Source: Planctomycetaceae bacterium (lineage in GTDB: Bacteria > Planctomycetota > Planctomycetia > Pirellulales > Pirellulaceae). From it: 64,000 bases of DNA. Location: positions 3,224,001-3,288,000 of the forward strand of contig JACKHM010000001.1 of assembly GCA_020638995.1 (NCBI GenBank), written 5' to 3'. The notes below the pieces were generated by a model. It was not told where the DNA came from. It did not search any database and was given only the letters and a program-made list of their open reading frames with translations. Shown in pieces: positions 17,484 to 26,724 of the stretch (position 1 is its first letter; every line of letters begins with the position of its first letter). The position numbers and the translations under genes are program-made.

Positions 17484-19517
17484 ATGCGTCACGCTTCTTC
17501 CCTCGTCATTTCGGCATTTGCTTGCCTGATTGTCGTTTGCGTTATCAACGCAGACGAACGGGAAGCCATTGAATCGATGTTGAAATCGCAAGTCATCACA
17601 CCGGAGTTGTCCCAGGCGGAAGTCGAGGCATTTTGCGAAGCGAGAGTCCCACTCGTGCCCCCAACGACATCAAAAATGATATGGGAGCAAACGACAGACA
17701 AATGGCGCGCCGACATGTTCGAGCAAGTGATCTTCCGCGGCGCAGCGGCAGAGTGGCGAACAGCAACTCGCCGGGTGGATTGGCTCGATGAGATCGAAGG
17801 TGGGCCGGAGTATCGCATCAAGAAACTAAGGTACGAAGTCTTGCCAGGATTGTGGGTGCCCGCGTTACTCTACGAGCCGATTAATCTGTCCGGCAAGGTG
17901 CCGGTAGTGATGAATGTCAACGGCCACGACCGTGCCGATGGCAAATCGGCCAAGTACAAGCAAATCCGCTGCATCAACCAAGCCAAACGTGGCATGATCG
18001 CTTTGAACGTCGAATGGCTTGGCATGGGACAGCTACAATCCAACGGGTTTACGCACTATCGAATGAATCAACTCGACCTGTGCGGCACCTCGGGGATCGC
18101 TCCTTTCTATCTCACGATGGAGCGGGGGCTCGATGTGCTGCTCGATCACGAGCATGCCGACCCCGAACGCGTTGCTGTCGCAGGCCTATCGGGCGGCGGC
18201 TGGCAAACAATCTTCATCAGCTCGCTCGATACTCGCGTTACGCTCACCAATCCGGTCGCCGGCTATTCCAGCTTCCTGACGCGAATCCACAACCACTCAG
18301 ACCTCGGCGACTCGGAGCAAACTCCCTGTGACATGGCGACCGTCGCTGATTACAAGCATCTCACGGCCATGATGGCTCCGCGTGCAACACTCCTGACGTT
18401 CAATGTCGCCGACAACTGCTGCTTCGCCTCTGGCCATGCACTACAGCCGTTAATCGATGCCGCCAAACCTGTGTTTCAGTTATACAACCAAGTCGACCGA
18501 CTCGACTCGCATGTAAATCATGTTCCGGGCAATCACAACTTTGAACAGGATAACCGCGAAGCACTTTATCGCATGTTCGGCAAACATTTTTACGTGGGCG
18601 ATTCGTCTTTCGACGCGCAGGAAATCCTCAGCGGGGATGAAGTCAAGACGAAAGAAGAGCTTCACGTTCCACTTCCGTCGGCGAATGCGGATTTCAACAC
18701 GCTCGCTCTGGGATTGATTGACAAACTGCCGCGCGAGCGGCTGCCGGCAAAACCAGCGAGTGAATGGACCGCGACCGCGCGTCAGCGACTCGCCAGTGTC
18801 GCACACGTTCATGACTATAGGATCGAGGCGGAAGAGGTGTCGTCGAAGTCGGTGGGCGATATCACTGCCAAGATTTGGAAATTGAACGCTAACAATGAAT
18901 GGTCCGTTCCGGCGATCGAGTTGGTCAAAGGAAGCGGCGTTCCAACAGCAATATCGATCGTCATTGCGGATGCCGGGCGAGTCTCCGCAGCGGACGCAAT
19001 TGAGCGGTTGCTCGCACAAGGTCACGGTGTTTTGGCGGTAGATCCCTTTTACATCGGCGAGTCGAAGATTCCGAGCCGCGATTTCTTGTTTGCCTTGCTC
19101 GTCGGAGCCGTCGGCGAACGGCCTGTTGGTATCCAAGCAAGTCAGCTGTCGGCGATCGCCAGATGGACGAAGGAGCAACACGAGAGTTCAGCCGTTGAAC
19201 TCGTTGCCTTGGGCGAGCGGATGTCCCTAGCTGGCTTGGTTGCAAGTGCGTTAGAGTCTGAAGCCGTCACCGGCGTCGAGTTGCAAGGCTCTTTAGCCTC
19301 TCTGAAGCAAGTTGTGGAGAGAAGCTACGTCGTCAACGAAAAGCCGGAACTCTTTTGCTTTGGATTGCTCGAAGCCTTCGACATCCGAGAGATTGCCGCC
19401 CTGGTAGCACCACGGGAGCTGCGATTCATTGACGCAGACGATCGCACGCGATCCGAGCTTGCTCCGTTGAAATCCTGGTACGCAGATCTTGGCAAAGATC
19501 ATAATCCGCTGCGTTGA
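17484..19517 (+). CDS. Secreted two-domain alpha/beta-hydrolase (acetyl-xylan-esterase-like)
   Basis: A 677-residue protein starting at MRHASSLVISAFACLIVVCV, an evident signal peptide. The open frame extends 69 codons upstream without a ribosome-binding site. The first domain is an alpha/beta hydrolase with nucleophile Ser236 in AVAGLSGGGWQT and the PVVMNVNGH strand. This matches the prolyl-oligopeptidase/acetylxylan-esterase group that planctomycetes carry in number. The second half (about 400-677) looks like a weaker hydrolase-like domain without an obvious nucleophile elbow. Head position in a run with an SDR and a sugar importer suggests it deacylates a carbohydrate before uptake; that is inference. 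Confidence 0.8.
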   Translation: MRHASSLVISAFACLIVVCVINADEREAIESMLKSQVITPELSQAEVEAFCEARVPLVPPTTSKMIWEQTTDKWRADMFEQVIFRGAAAEWRTATRRVDWLDEIEGGPEYRIKKLRYEVLPGLWVPALLYEPINLSGKVPVVMNVNGHDRADGKSAKYKQIRCINQAKRGMIALNVEWLGMGQLQSNGFTHYRMNQLDLCGTSGIAPFYLTMERGLDVLLDHEHADPERVAVAGLSGGGWQTIFISSLDTRVTLTNPVAGYSSFLTRIHNHSDLGDSEQTPCDMATVADYKHLTAMMAPRATLLTFNVADNCCFASGHALQPLIDAAKPVFQLYNQVDRLDSHVNHVPGNHNFEQDNREALYRMFGKHFYVGDSSFDAQEILSGDEVKTKEELHVPLPSANADFNTLALGLIDKLPRERLPAKPASEWTATARQRLASVAHVHDYRIEAEEVSSKSVGDITAKIWKLNANNEWSVPAIELVKGSGVPTAISIVIADAGRVSAADAIERLLAQGHGVLAVDPFYIGESKIPSRDFLFALLVGAVGERPVGIQASQLSAIARWTKEQHESSAVELVALGERMSLAGLVASALESEAVTGVELQGSLASLKQVVERSYVVNEKPELFCFGLLEAFDIREIAALVAPRELRFIDADDRTRSELAPLKSWYADLGKDHNPLR

Positions 19518-19609
19518 ATCAATGCCCCGGCACTGCTTTTGCCGACCGTCGTGATCGAATAGAATTGCGGCCTTCTGGTCAAGTGACTTTGCAATTCGAG
19601 AGGGACTTC

Positions 19610-20365
19610 ATGGCGTTTCAGTTGGTTGGACATGTCGCGTTCGTGACGGGAAGCACGCGGGGGCTGGGCAAAGATGTTGCCATGACGTTGGGCCGCGCTG
19701 GTGCAAAAGTCGCGTTCAATTATTTCAACAATCAGCAAATCGCCGAAGCGACGTTCGAAGATTTCCTTGCGGCTGGCGGGCAGGGAATGTTGATCCGAGG
19801 CGATGCTTCGGATGAAGCTGCCATCAATGACATGTGCAAACAAGTCGCCAGTCAACTCGGCACGATCGATATTTTGGTCCCGAACGCCACGCCCGATCAG
19901 CCGCAAATGCCCATCGAGGAATTCACATGGCAACACTGTCAGGACATGATCGACTTCTTTGTCAAAAGCCCTTTCTTGCTCACTAAAGCCTGTATCGGCG
20001 GTATGAAGGAAAAGAAGTGGGGACGAATTATCAACATCACCAGCGAAGTCTATCATCGTTCGGTGGGCAACTTCGTGGCGTACGTGTCGGCAAAAGGTGG
20101 CCAGATTGGTTTAACGCGGAGCCTAGCCACCGAATTCGCGCCGTTCGGTATCACCGTTAACTCCGTGGCGCCCGGTTGGATTCCGACTGAGCGGCATGCC
20201 AACGATCCTCAAGAGACCAAGGACGCCTACCGGTCCCTGATCCCTGCAAACCGCTGGGGAACGCCACAAGACATCGGCGACGCGGTGCTTTACTTTGCCA
20301 GCGAGGAAGCGTCGTTTGTCACTGGTCAGACGTTGTGCGTCAACGGCGGCATGACACCCTGGTAA
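19610..20365 (+). CDS. SDR-family oxidoreductase (FabG-like)
   Basis: A 251-residue short-chain dehydrogenase. It starts at MAFQLVGHVAFVTG, preceded by GAGAGG. Visible are the cofactor loop TGSTRGLGKDVA, the NAT motif in VPNATPDQ (NNAG variant), the catalytic Ser in NITSEVYH, the YVSAKGGQ (YxxxK) pair, and the C-terminal GWIPTERH and FVTGQTLCVNGGMTPW. FabG-like enzymes reduce 3-oxoacyl-ACP, but the place 39 bases before a sugar-binding lipoprotein gene suggests sugar or polyol oxidation instead. The exact substrate is unknown. Confidence 0.88.
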   Translation: MAFQLVGHVAFVTGSTRGLGKDVAMTLGRAGAKVAFNYFNNQQIAEATFEDFLAAGGQGMLIRGDASDEAAINDMCKQVASQLGTIDILVPNATPDQPQMPIEEFTWQHCQDMIDFFVKSPFLLTKACIGGMKEKKWGRIINITSEVYHRSVGNFVAYVSAKGGQIGLTRSLATEFAPFGITVNSVAPGWIPTERHANDPQETKDAYRSLIPANRWGTPQDIGDAVLYFASEEASFVTGQTLCVNGGMTPW

Positions 20366-20403
20366 CCTCGTTGAAACTAACAACCCTAGTCGGGAGAAAC
20401 GTG

Positions 20404-21435
20404 ATGTTTGCGACACAACAACGATGGGCTTGGATGGCGTTGTTCGTGGCTGCACTTGGGTGTAGTCGAGGAAGCGGCGTGGATGTTTCGGTGTCCGTAA
20501 ATAGCAACACGACGACTGCTTCTGAATCGACTCACGCGGCTGAAGAAGTTTCTCGCGAGTCGAAAGGCGTGATTGGATTCTCCGCCCTGACATTGACGAA
20601 CCCTTTCTTCAGTATCATCGCCGACAACCTGCAGGAAGAAGCGGCGAAGCACGGGTACGAAGTGCTTGTTGACGATGCGAATCGCGACGTGAAGACTCAG
20701 TCAGAGCAGATCGACACCTACATCACACGCGGCGCAGCGGCGATCGTCATTAATCCATGCGATCGTCTATCGATCGGACCCGCGATCAAGAGAGCAAACG
20801 AAGCCGGCATTCCCGTCTTCACTTCCGACCTGCAATGCGTGGCCGAAGGAGCCAAGATTACGGGGCATGTCGGCACCGACAATTTTGGCGGCGGCAAGTT
20901 GGCCGGCGAAGCGATGATCGAAGCGGTGGGTGAAACCGGCGGAAAAGTCCTCGTGTTGCACTTCGAGCAGGCTCAGTCATGCGTGTTGCGAGTCGAGGGC
21001 TTCAAGGAAGTGATCGATGCCTACAACAAAGAACGTGAATCAGGCAAGATCGAGATTGTCGCAGAACTGGACGGCGGCGGTTTGCGCGATGAAGGTTTCA
21101 AGGCCACGTCAGCCGCGATTCAATCCGATCCCGATATCAGCGGCATCTTCGCCATCAACGATCCGTCCGCGCTCGGTGCTTACGCGGCTTTGGAGCAAGC
21201 CGGGAAAGTCGGCCAAGTGAAGATCGTCGCGTTTGATGGCCAACTGGACGGCAAGCAAGCCATCAAAGAAGGTAAGATCTACGCCGATCCGATCCAATTC
21301 CCAGACCGCATGGGACAGATCACCATCCAGAACATCGTGAAATATCTAAATGGCGAAGACTTCGAACAGATCACGCTGATTCCAACCGAACTGTATCGCA
21401 GGGCCGACGCTGATAAAGATCCAGAATTGAAGTAG
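20404..21435 (+). CDS. Sugar ABC transporter substrate-binding lipoprotein (RbsB-like)
   Basis: A 343-residue lipoprotein with signal MFATQQRWAWMALFVAALGC (Cys20 lipidated), preceded by CGGGAGAAACGTG. After a Ser/Thr-rich tether of ~40 residues the periplasmic-binding fold of the ribose/galactose class begins: IGFSALTLTNPFFSIIADNL, AAIVINPCDRLSIGPAIKRA, GHVGTDNFGGGKLAGEAM, and GIFAINDPSALGAYAALEQAG. It delivers a sugar or sugar-like ligand to the membrane complex encoded immediately downstream. The ligand cannot be assigned. Confidence 0.92.
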   Translation: MFATQQRWAWMALFVAALGCSRGSGVDVSVSVNSNTTTASESTHAAEEVSRESKGVIGFSALTLTNPFFSIIADNLQEEAAKHGYEVLVDDANRDVKTQSEQIDTYITRGAAAIVINPCDRLSIGPAIKRANEAGIPVFTSDLQCVAEGAKITGHVGTDNFGGGKLAGEAMIEAVGETGGKVLVLHFEQAQSCVLRVEGFKEVIDAYNKERESGKIEIVAELDGGGLRDEGFKATSAAIQSDPDISGIFAINDPSALGAYAALEQAGKVGQVKIVAFDGQLDGKQAIKEGKIYADPIQFPDRMGQITIQNIVKYLNGEDFEQITLIPTELYRRADADKDPELK

Positions 21436-21442
21436 CGTTCTC

Positions 21443-22924
21443 ATGCCACCGCTGCTTCAAATGCGAGGAATCTCCAAGTCGTTTCCAGGAGTGCAAGCAC
21501 TCAAAGCCATCGACCTGGACCTTGGCACCGGTGAGGTGCTCGCTCTGCTCGGCGAAAACGGCGCGGGTAAGAGTACGTTGATCAAAGTCCTTGGCGGCGC
21601 TCATGTCCCGGAAGCGGGTACGATTGAGATCAATGGACGAACGGTTACCATCACCACACCGCACGATTCGCAGGATGCGGGCATCGGCATCATCTATCAA
21701 GAGTTTAACCTCGTTCCCGAACTGACCGTTCGCGAAAATATCTTTCTGGGTCAAGAAGGCGGCTCACTAAGTTGGATCAACGCGAGACGAGAGCGGCAAC
21801 GATCCAGGCAACTGTTCGAGCGACTCGGCGTTCCCATCAATACTGAGGCGATTTGCAACTCGCTGACCGTTGCCCAACAGCAGATCGTCGAGATCGCCAA
21901 AGCGTTGTCGCAAGATGCGCGGATCATCGTGATGGACGAGCCGAGTGCTGCCTTGACCCTAAAAGAAGTCGATAGTTTGTTCGCCATCATCCGCGAACTA
22001 AGGTCACAAGAGATCGGCATTATCTACATCAGCCATCGCCTGGACGAGATTTTTCGAATTGCTGACCGCGTGACCGTCATGCGTGATGGAGCACATGTCG
22101 GAACCGAACCGATCATGTCGTTGACACGGAAACGCATGATCGAAATGATGGTCGGTCGCTCGATCGACGACGAATTCCCCAAACAAACAGCCGCGATCGG
22201 CGAAGAGCGGCTGGTCGTTCGTAATCTGTCTCGCGGGCGAGCCGTCAAGGATGTTTCGTTTTCCATTCGCCGCGGTGAGGTGCTTGGCCTGACAGGGCTC
22301 GTCGGAGCCGGACGAACAGAAACGGCTCGATTGATCTTCGGCGCAGACCGATCCGACGACGGCGAAACCGAACTGGATGGGCGAAAGCTCTCGATCAATC
22401 ATCCGCGCGATGCGATCGCGGCGGGCATCTGCCTGTTGACCGAAGACCGTAAGTCGCAGGGCTTGGTGCTCGGACAGTCCTGTCTTGAGAATTTCGGTTT
22501 ACCCAATGTCACGGCTTTCAGCCGCTTTGGCCTACTGCGACATCGAGAAGAGCGGGCTGCGTTCGCCACGTATGTGGAAAGCCTTCAGATCAAGTTGACC
22601 AGTCAAGATCAACTTGCCGGAACCCTATCGGGCGGCAATCAACAGAAGATCGTCCTGGCAAAGTGGCTGGAACGCAATGCGGATGTCATCATCTTCGACG
22701 AGCCGACTCGCGGTATCGATGTCGGTGCAAAGTATGAGATTTATCTGCTGATCAATCGGCTGGCGGCGCAAGGAAAAGCTATCTTGATGATCAGCTCGGA
22801 ATTGCCGGAAGTGCTTGGCATGAGCGACCGCATCTTGGTCATGCATGAAGGTCGTGTGACGGGCGAGATCACCGATGTTGCCAATGCCACGCAGGAACAA
22901 GTGATGAATCTGGCGATTGCCTAA
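21443..22924 (+). CDS. Sugar ABC transporter ATPase with two nucleotide-binding domains (RbsA/MglA-like)
   Basis: A 493-residue cytoplasmic ATPase that powers the importer. The first ABC domain shows Walker A GENGAGKST and Walker B IIVMDEPSAAL. The second has a degenerate Walker A region (GLVGAGRTE), signature LSGGNQQKIVLAKWL and Walker B VIIFDEPTRGIDVGAK. This pattern, with the catalytically weaker second P-loop, is that of the CUT2 (ribose/galactose) family. It starts eight bases after the binding-protein stop codon. Confidence 0.95.
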   Translation: MPPLLQMRGISKSFPGVQALKAIDLDLGTGEVLALLGENGAGKSTLIKVLGGAHVPEAGTIEINGRTVTITTPHDSQDAGIGIIYQEFNLVPELTVRENIFLGQEGGSLSWINARRERQRSRQLFERLGVPINTEAICNSLTVAQQQIVEIAKALSQDARIIVMDEPSAALTLKEVDSLFAIIRELRSQEIGIIYISHRLDEIFRIADRVTVMRDGAHVGTEPIMSLTRKRMIEMMVGRSIDDEFPKQTAAIGEERLVVRNLSRGRAVKDVSFSIRRGEVLGLTGLVGAGRTETARLIFGADRSDDGETELDGRKLSINHPRDAIAAGICLLTEDRKSQGLVLGQSCLENFGLPNVTAFSRFGLLRHREERAAFATYVESLQIKLTSQDQLAGTLSGGNQQKIVLAKWLERNADVIIFDEPTRGIDVGAKYEIYLLINRLAAQGKAILMISSELPEVLGMSDRILVMHEGRVTGEITDVANATQEQVMNLAIA

Positions 22925-22949
22925 GGAAGTAACGTAGCCCCGTAGCCCT

Positions 22950-23005
22950 GTAGGCTGGGTCGCGACCCAGCAACATACTAAAAGCTGGGTCGCGACCCAG
23001 CCTAC
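22950..23005. repeat. GTAGG...CCTAC double palindrome (GGGTCGCGACCC core)
   Basis: Two arms each contain the perfect 18-bp palindrome GCTGGGTCGCGACCCAGC, in opposite orientation about a 12-base spacer and bounded by GTAG and CTAC. It has the same architecture as the repeat at 3203-3263 but a different core. It lies inside the importer operon, 14 bases before the permease ATG, so it could reduce permease expression. Confidence 0.85.
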
Positions 23006-23019
23006 GCAATGAGACTGTC

Positions 23020-24351
23020 ATGCAGAAGTTCATTTCACAATACGGCGTTCTCTTTGTTTTGGTGTTGCTGTGCGCCTACTACTCGTTTGCGACGCTGAAT
23101 CCGCAGCAACCCTCAGACGCAGCAGCCGGACAAAATCTAGCGAGATTCATTGGTCAACAGTTGCCAAACGCCAATGTATTGATCGTCGTGAGAGATAGCG
23201 CAGATGATCGTCAGTATGCCGATTCGATCCGACAAACGCTGACGGCTTTGAACATAGAGCCGGTTGGCATCGTCGCCGGCGAGCCTCGCGACGTGATCGT
23301 CGAATTGCGAAGGCTCGGCACGGACGGTACGAAAGTCGACGTCATCGCGACGCAACACGCCTCGGCTCAGTGGTCTGTGTTGGGTGCGACCAAACTCAAT
23401 GAACTGGCAAACGAGTTTCCGTCGCTGGCAAATATCCAAGTACTCAAGCCGTCTAGCTATACGTGGCCAACTTTTTTGACGCGTGGAAATCTTTTATCGA
23501 TTGGAAATCAAGTTGCCGTCACCGCGATCATCGCGATCGCCATGACGATGGTCATCATCACAGCGGGCATCGACTTGTCGGTCGGCAGCATCATGGCGCT
23601 GTCAGGGGTGCTGGCGGCTTGGATGATCCAGCGTATGACGGGAGACAGCGAACCAGGCGCGATGGACTTAATGTTCGCTTGTTCTGCCGCCGTACTGTCA
23701 TCAGCCCTAATCGGCCTGCTCACCGGAATCATGGTAACCGCGTTCGACATCCCCGCTTTTATTGTCACGCTCGCCGTGATGCGAATTGCACGAGGGTTGG
23801 CGTATAAAGTTGCCGATGGTCCGTCGCCAATCGGCATCAACTCCGAGGCATTTCACAGCCTGAGCGCCGGCAACCTCCTGGGTGTTCCTAATCCAGTAAT
23901 CTTGATGATCGTGCTATATATTTTGTCCTACGTATTGATGAGTCATACGGCGCTGGGGCGCTACATATATGCCGTCGGAGGAAACGCGGAAGCTGCCCGT
24001 TTATCTGGCGTGCCGGTGAAACGTGTATTGGTGTTTGTGTATGCGATTTGCGGAGCGTTGTCTGGACTAGGTGGCGTGATGGAAGCATCGCTGTTCAGTG
24101 TCGGTAATCCCAACAGCGGCGTCGGGTATGAGTTGCAAATCATCGCTGCGGTCGTTGTCGGCGGCACCAGCTTGATGGGGGGCAAAGGGAAGGTCTTGGG
24201 CACGTTAATCGGAGCCTTGATCCTGGCCGTCATCAGCAACGGCATGTATCTAACCAAAGTGGATAGCTACACCCAGATGATCGTCTTTGGCGCGTTGATC
24301 CTGGTCGCTGTTCTATTAGACCAGTTGAAGTCAAAGCGGTGGAAGGTTTAA
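23020..24351 (+). CDS. Sugar ABC transporter permease (RbsC-like) with inserted extracytoplasmic domain
   Basis: A 443-residue inner-membrane subunit. The first membrane helix (YGVLFVLVLLCAYYSF) is followed not by the usual short loop but by about 115 residues of soluble sequence (about 31-147) with alternating strands and helices (NANVLIVVRDSADD, LGTDGTKVDVIATQ). Then comes the standard family core: TRGNLLSIGNQVAVTAIIAIAM, ITAGIDLSVGSIMALSG, PAFIVTLAVM, GGNAEAARLSGVPV, VVVGGTSLMGGKG. Typical RbsC proteins are near 320 residues, so the insertion accounts for the excess. It could contact the binding protein or sense ligand; that is inference. Confidence 0.92.
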   Translation: MQKFISQYGVLFVLVLLCAYYSFATLNPQQPSDAAAGQNLARFIGQQLPNANVLIVVRDSADDRQYADSIRQTLTALNIEPVGIVAGEPRDVIVELRRLGTDGTKVDVIATQHASAQWSVLGATKLNELANEFPSLANIQVLKPSSYTWPTFLTRGNLLSIGNQVAVTAIIAIAMTMVIITAGIDLSVGSIMALSGVLAAWMIQRMTGDSEPGAMDLMFACSAAVLSSALIGLLTGIMVTAFDIPAFIVTLAVMRIARGLAYKVADGPSPIGINSEAFHSLSAGNLLGVPNPVILMIVLYILSYVLMSHTALGRYIYAVGGNAEAARLSGVPVKRVLVFVYAICGALSGLGGVMEASLFSVGNPNSGVGYELQIIAAVVVGGTSLMGGKGKVLGTLIGALILAVISNGMYLTKVDSYTQMIVFGALILVAVLLDQLKSKRWKV

Positions 24352-24426
24352 CGTCCGCCGATGACGGGACTCCTGGAAAGCTGATTTATCGACTCACCCG
24401 ATTCATCGAGCATTCGTCACCGCTGC

Positions 24427-24957
24427 TCAGCCCTTGTTCAGAATCTGCTCAACCGTCAGATCGTGCTTCCAGTTCGTCATCCAGTGCCGGATCGTGGCGG
24501 CGAGAACCCGGTGGCCGTCGCGGGTGGCGTCGGCTAGTTTTCGAGCCCAAGCGTCGAGCAGGTCGTCTTTGAAATACTGCCGGTACTTGAGAAGCACCCG
24601 CAGTTCCTGCCACCACGGCGAGTCGGGTACGGCCAGTTCGACCAGGTAGCCATGCTCCACGGCGAGCACCACGTACTCGCGCGTCTCTGGATTCAACCCG
24701 TTGCCGCGATCAACAACAATCGGCGAGATCTGCCTTGCGAGGGCCTCGCGAAATCTCGCCAGGTTCCACGCGCGAGCCGCCGGCAGCAGGTCGTCGCTGT
24801 AGTCATAGCTGCCTGGATCGTCGCCGACTTGCGTGTAGAAGTACTGGTCCGTCTCCAGCACGACGCCCTCGTCGCCCGCCAATCGCCGCGCCATGTGGCT
24901 CTTGCCGCAAGCTGGCAAGCCGCGCATCAAATAGACTCGCTGTGGCGATTCGTTCAT
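24427..24957 (-). CDS. P-loop kinase/ATPase of the N4BP2-like type
   Basis: A 176-residue protein starting at MNESPQRVYLMRGLPACGKS. The longer open frame upstream contains shadow-like sequence and no ribosome-binding site. The Walker A motif is GLPACGKSH (about residues 13-21). ETDQYFY, AWNLARFREAL and SPIVVDRGNGLNPETREYVVLA, then LVELAVPDSPWWQE, match small P-loop kinases of the NEDD4-binding-protein-2-like family. These are thought to phosphorylate nucleic acid ends or related substrates. The actual substrate here is unknown. It ends convergently with the permease gene and neighbours an insertion sequence. Confidence 0.75.
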   Translation of the reverse strand: MNESPQRVYLMRGLPACGKSHMARRLAGDEGVVLETDQYFYTQVGDDPGSYDYSDDLLPAARAWNLARFREALARQISPIVVDRGNGLNPETREYVVLAVEHGYLVELAVPDSPWWQELRVLLKYRQYFKDDLLDAWARKLADATRDGHRVLAATIRHWMTNWKHDLTVEQILNKG

Positions 24958-25099
24958 GCGTGCAAAATTAGCACGCTGGGCGCAGACGTGAAGAGGCAAC
25001 AAAAAAGCCTCGCGTCGGAGGGGCAGATTCCGACGCGAAGAGTTGGTGTGCGACTCGCCAAAGACAGTCGCCAACGTCTTGAGTAGGCCGGGTTGTAAC

Positions 25100-26724
25100 C
25101 TTAACTTTTACCACATCTTTTGAGGTTAGCGGCGTCGTAGCCGTCGAGCATGGCTTGGAGTTTGGTCCAGCCGCGCCAGAGGACAAGCCAACCGGGGTGG
25201 CGGTCGCGTTTGCGGTTTTGATGGCCGCCGAGCCGCGCTAACGCGTAATAGAATTCATGTACCGTCATGCCGACGCGGACTTCCCGATAACGCTGCAGAC
25301 TCATCACCTCCACATACTCCGTCGCCAACAGCGTACTGGCCAAACGCGTCTTGGCGTCCGACCGGCGACTCGCGTCACGCAGGTTTAGCAGCGTCACCGC
25401 CACCACCGACAACAACGCGATCGCCGGTTCCAAGTGATCGATCGTGGTGAATTGCATGTCTTCGATTTGACAACCGGTCTTCTGCGCCTTGTGATATTCC
25501 TCCACGATCCAACGTCGCTCGTACCAACTGGTCACGCGCCACGCATCCTCCAACGTCGCGACCGGTTCGTTGGTCAGCAGCGTCCAATCGATGGCTTTCT
25601 CGCCCGCGGGCGGAGCGACTTCCGTGATCTGCACGACGTACAACGGCAGCGGCTGGTCGCCATGCTCGCCGTGCTTGGCATGCGGCGGACAGATCAAGAG
25701 GGGGCCGCCACGCACGATGAACTCGGCGGCCTTTCGCGCCGCGCGGCCCTTTTGAGCCTGCACGTCCATCGTGAAGCGGCCCAACTCCGGCAGGTCGCGG
25801 GCGTACTCCTTCAGATAACATTGCCGACCGACCGCCTCGTGACCGGCATACACCTTGCGGACCTTGCAGGCACGGATCACGAATCGCCGGTCGCTGTGGA
25901 ATTCATGTTCGAGAAACTCGAACGTGTCGGAGCCTTGATCGCAGACGTCGATCAGCTTCTCCGCGGTCGGCAAATGCCCAGTGCCGCGCAGCCACAACCG
26001 GCTCTCGCGCGAGTCTCGCTCGCGGCGCTCGGTCAAGGTTTCATGGTCGGGAACGTCCGCGCGGTGATGCAAGACCTGATCCATCAGCCCCAACACTTCC
26101 CCCGTCTCCGCTTCCACGGCTAACACGTTTTGACACACATAACCGCGCCGCGTCCCTTTGCCGATTTGTCCCAAGTCCTCCACCAGCGACGTGAGCGTCG
26201 TGTAGTCCAACTCGGTCGCGTCATGCACCAGCAGCACCGCTCCTGGACAAGCGGCGATCCGCTTCAGCGTATGTTGCCGGGCGGCTGCGAGGAGGGCCGC
26301 ATGCGTCACGTCATCGCAATCGCACAGCCGATAGAAGGCCCGTAGGTCGGCGGGCGAAGCGAGCTTGTTGGGGAGCGTGCCGCCCGGATGCCGCCGCATC
26401 AAGTCAAAGGTTTCGACTAACCGCGCAGTGCGGCGTTGGTCTCCCAATTCTGCGTGGCCGAAGATGGCCTGACCCAAACTGACTTCCGTTTCGTAGGCAT
26501 TCGACATGGCATGAACATCCTTGCGAGGAGAAAAGTAGGAGGAGCACGGTCTGTTCTACGCACCTGCCTACCTCGTTGCTCAGTCGCACAGGGCGATTGC
26601 AACAATGACAAACGGTCCTCGTCGCCCCACCCCCTCATCACCAACCAACTTGACTCCGCTATCACCAACCGCTACCACAAAACGCTTTGCAATAATTACT
26701 CAGGAAGTTGTGGTCAAATCTAAG
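25100..26724 (-). mobile_element. IS4-family (Tn5-like) insertion sequence, about 1.6 kb
   Basis: One transposase gene is bracketed by imperfect terminal inverted repeats: CTTAACTTTTACCACATC at 25100-25117 and, read inward from the other end, CTTAGATTTGACCACAAC (26724-26707), matching at 14 of 18 positions. The transposase stop codon lies inside the terminal repeat. The nine bases flanking each side (GGTTGTAAC and ATCGGTGCC) do not match, so no target duplication is seen. The right end abuts a LamG gene fragment, but the left side has no matching LamG half. That suggests a rearrangement through the element. Confidence 0.75.
25101..26507 (-). CDS. IS4-family transposase (Tn5/IS50 subgroup)
   Basis: A 468-residue DDE transposase of apparently intact length. 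The first catalytic Asp is D96 in LLVHDATELDYT, the second D190 in IDVCDQGSDTF, and the glutamate is E336 in the diagnostic YREK signature Y329-x2-R332-x3-E336-x6-K343 within WYERRWIVEEYHKAQKTG. These positions are close to those of the Tn5 enzyme. An N-terminal domain with ELGDQRRTARL is also Tn5-like. No frameshift or internal stop is visible, so it may be active. A long antisense open frame (25434-26123) is only its shadow. Confidence 0.92.
   Translation of the reverse strand: MSNAYETEVSLGQAIFGHAELGDQRRTARLVETFDLMRRHPGGTLPNKLASPADLRAFYRLCDCDDVTHAALLAAARQHTLKRIAACPGAVLLVHDATELDYTTLTSLVEDLGQIGKGTRRGYVCQNVLAVEAETGEVLGLMDQVLHHRADVPDHETLTERRERDSRESRLWLRGTGHLPTAEKLIDVCDQGSDTFEFLEHEFHSDRRFVIRACKVRKVYAGHEAVGRQCYLKEYARDLPELGRFTMDVQAQKGRAARKAAEFIVRGGPLLICPPHAKHGEHGDQPLPLYVVQITEVAPPAGEKAIDWTLLTNEPVATLEDAWRVTSWYERRWIVEEYHKAQKTGCQIEDMQFTTIDHLEPAIALLSVVAVTLLNLRDASRRSDAKTRLASTLLATEYVEVMSLQRYREVRVGMTVHEFYYALARLGGHQNRKRDRHPGWLVLWRGWTKLQAMLDGYDAANLKRCGKS

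Noticed and set aside
24958..25099. Longer N-terminus for the P-loop kinase (open to 25074)
   Set aside because: The Walker A motif is already close to the ATG at 24957 as expected for the family, and the upstream codons lack a ribosome-binding site.
25434..26123. A 229-codon open frame antisense to the transposase
   Set aside because: Shadow of the transposase, whose catalytic residues and YREK motif are all in the minus-strand frame.
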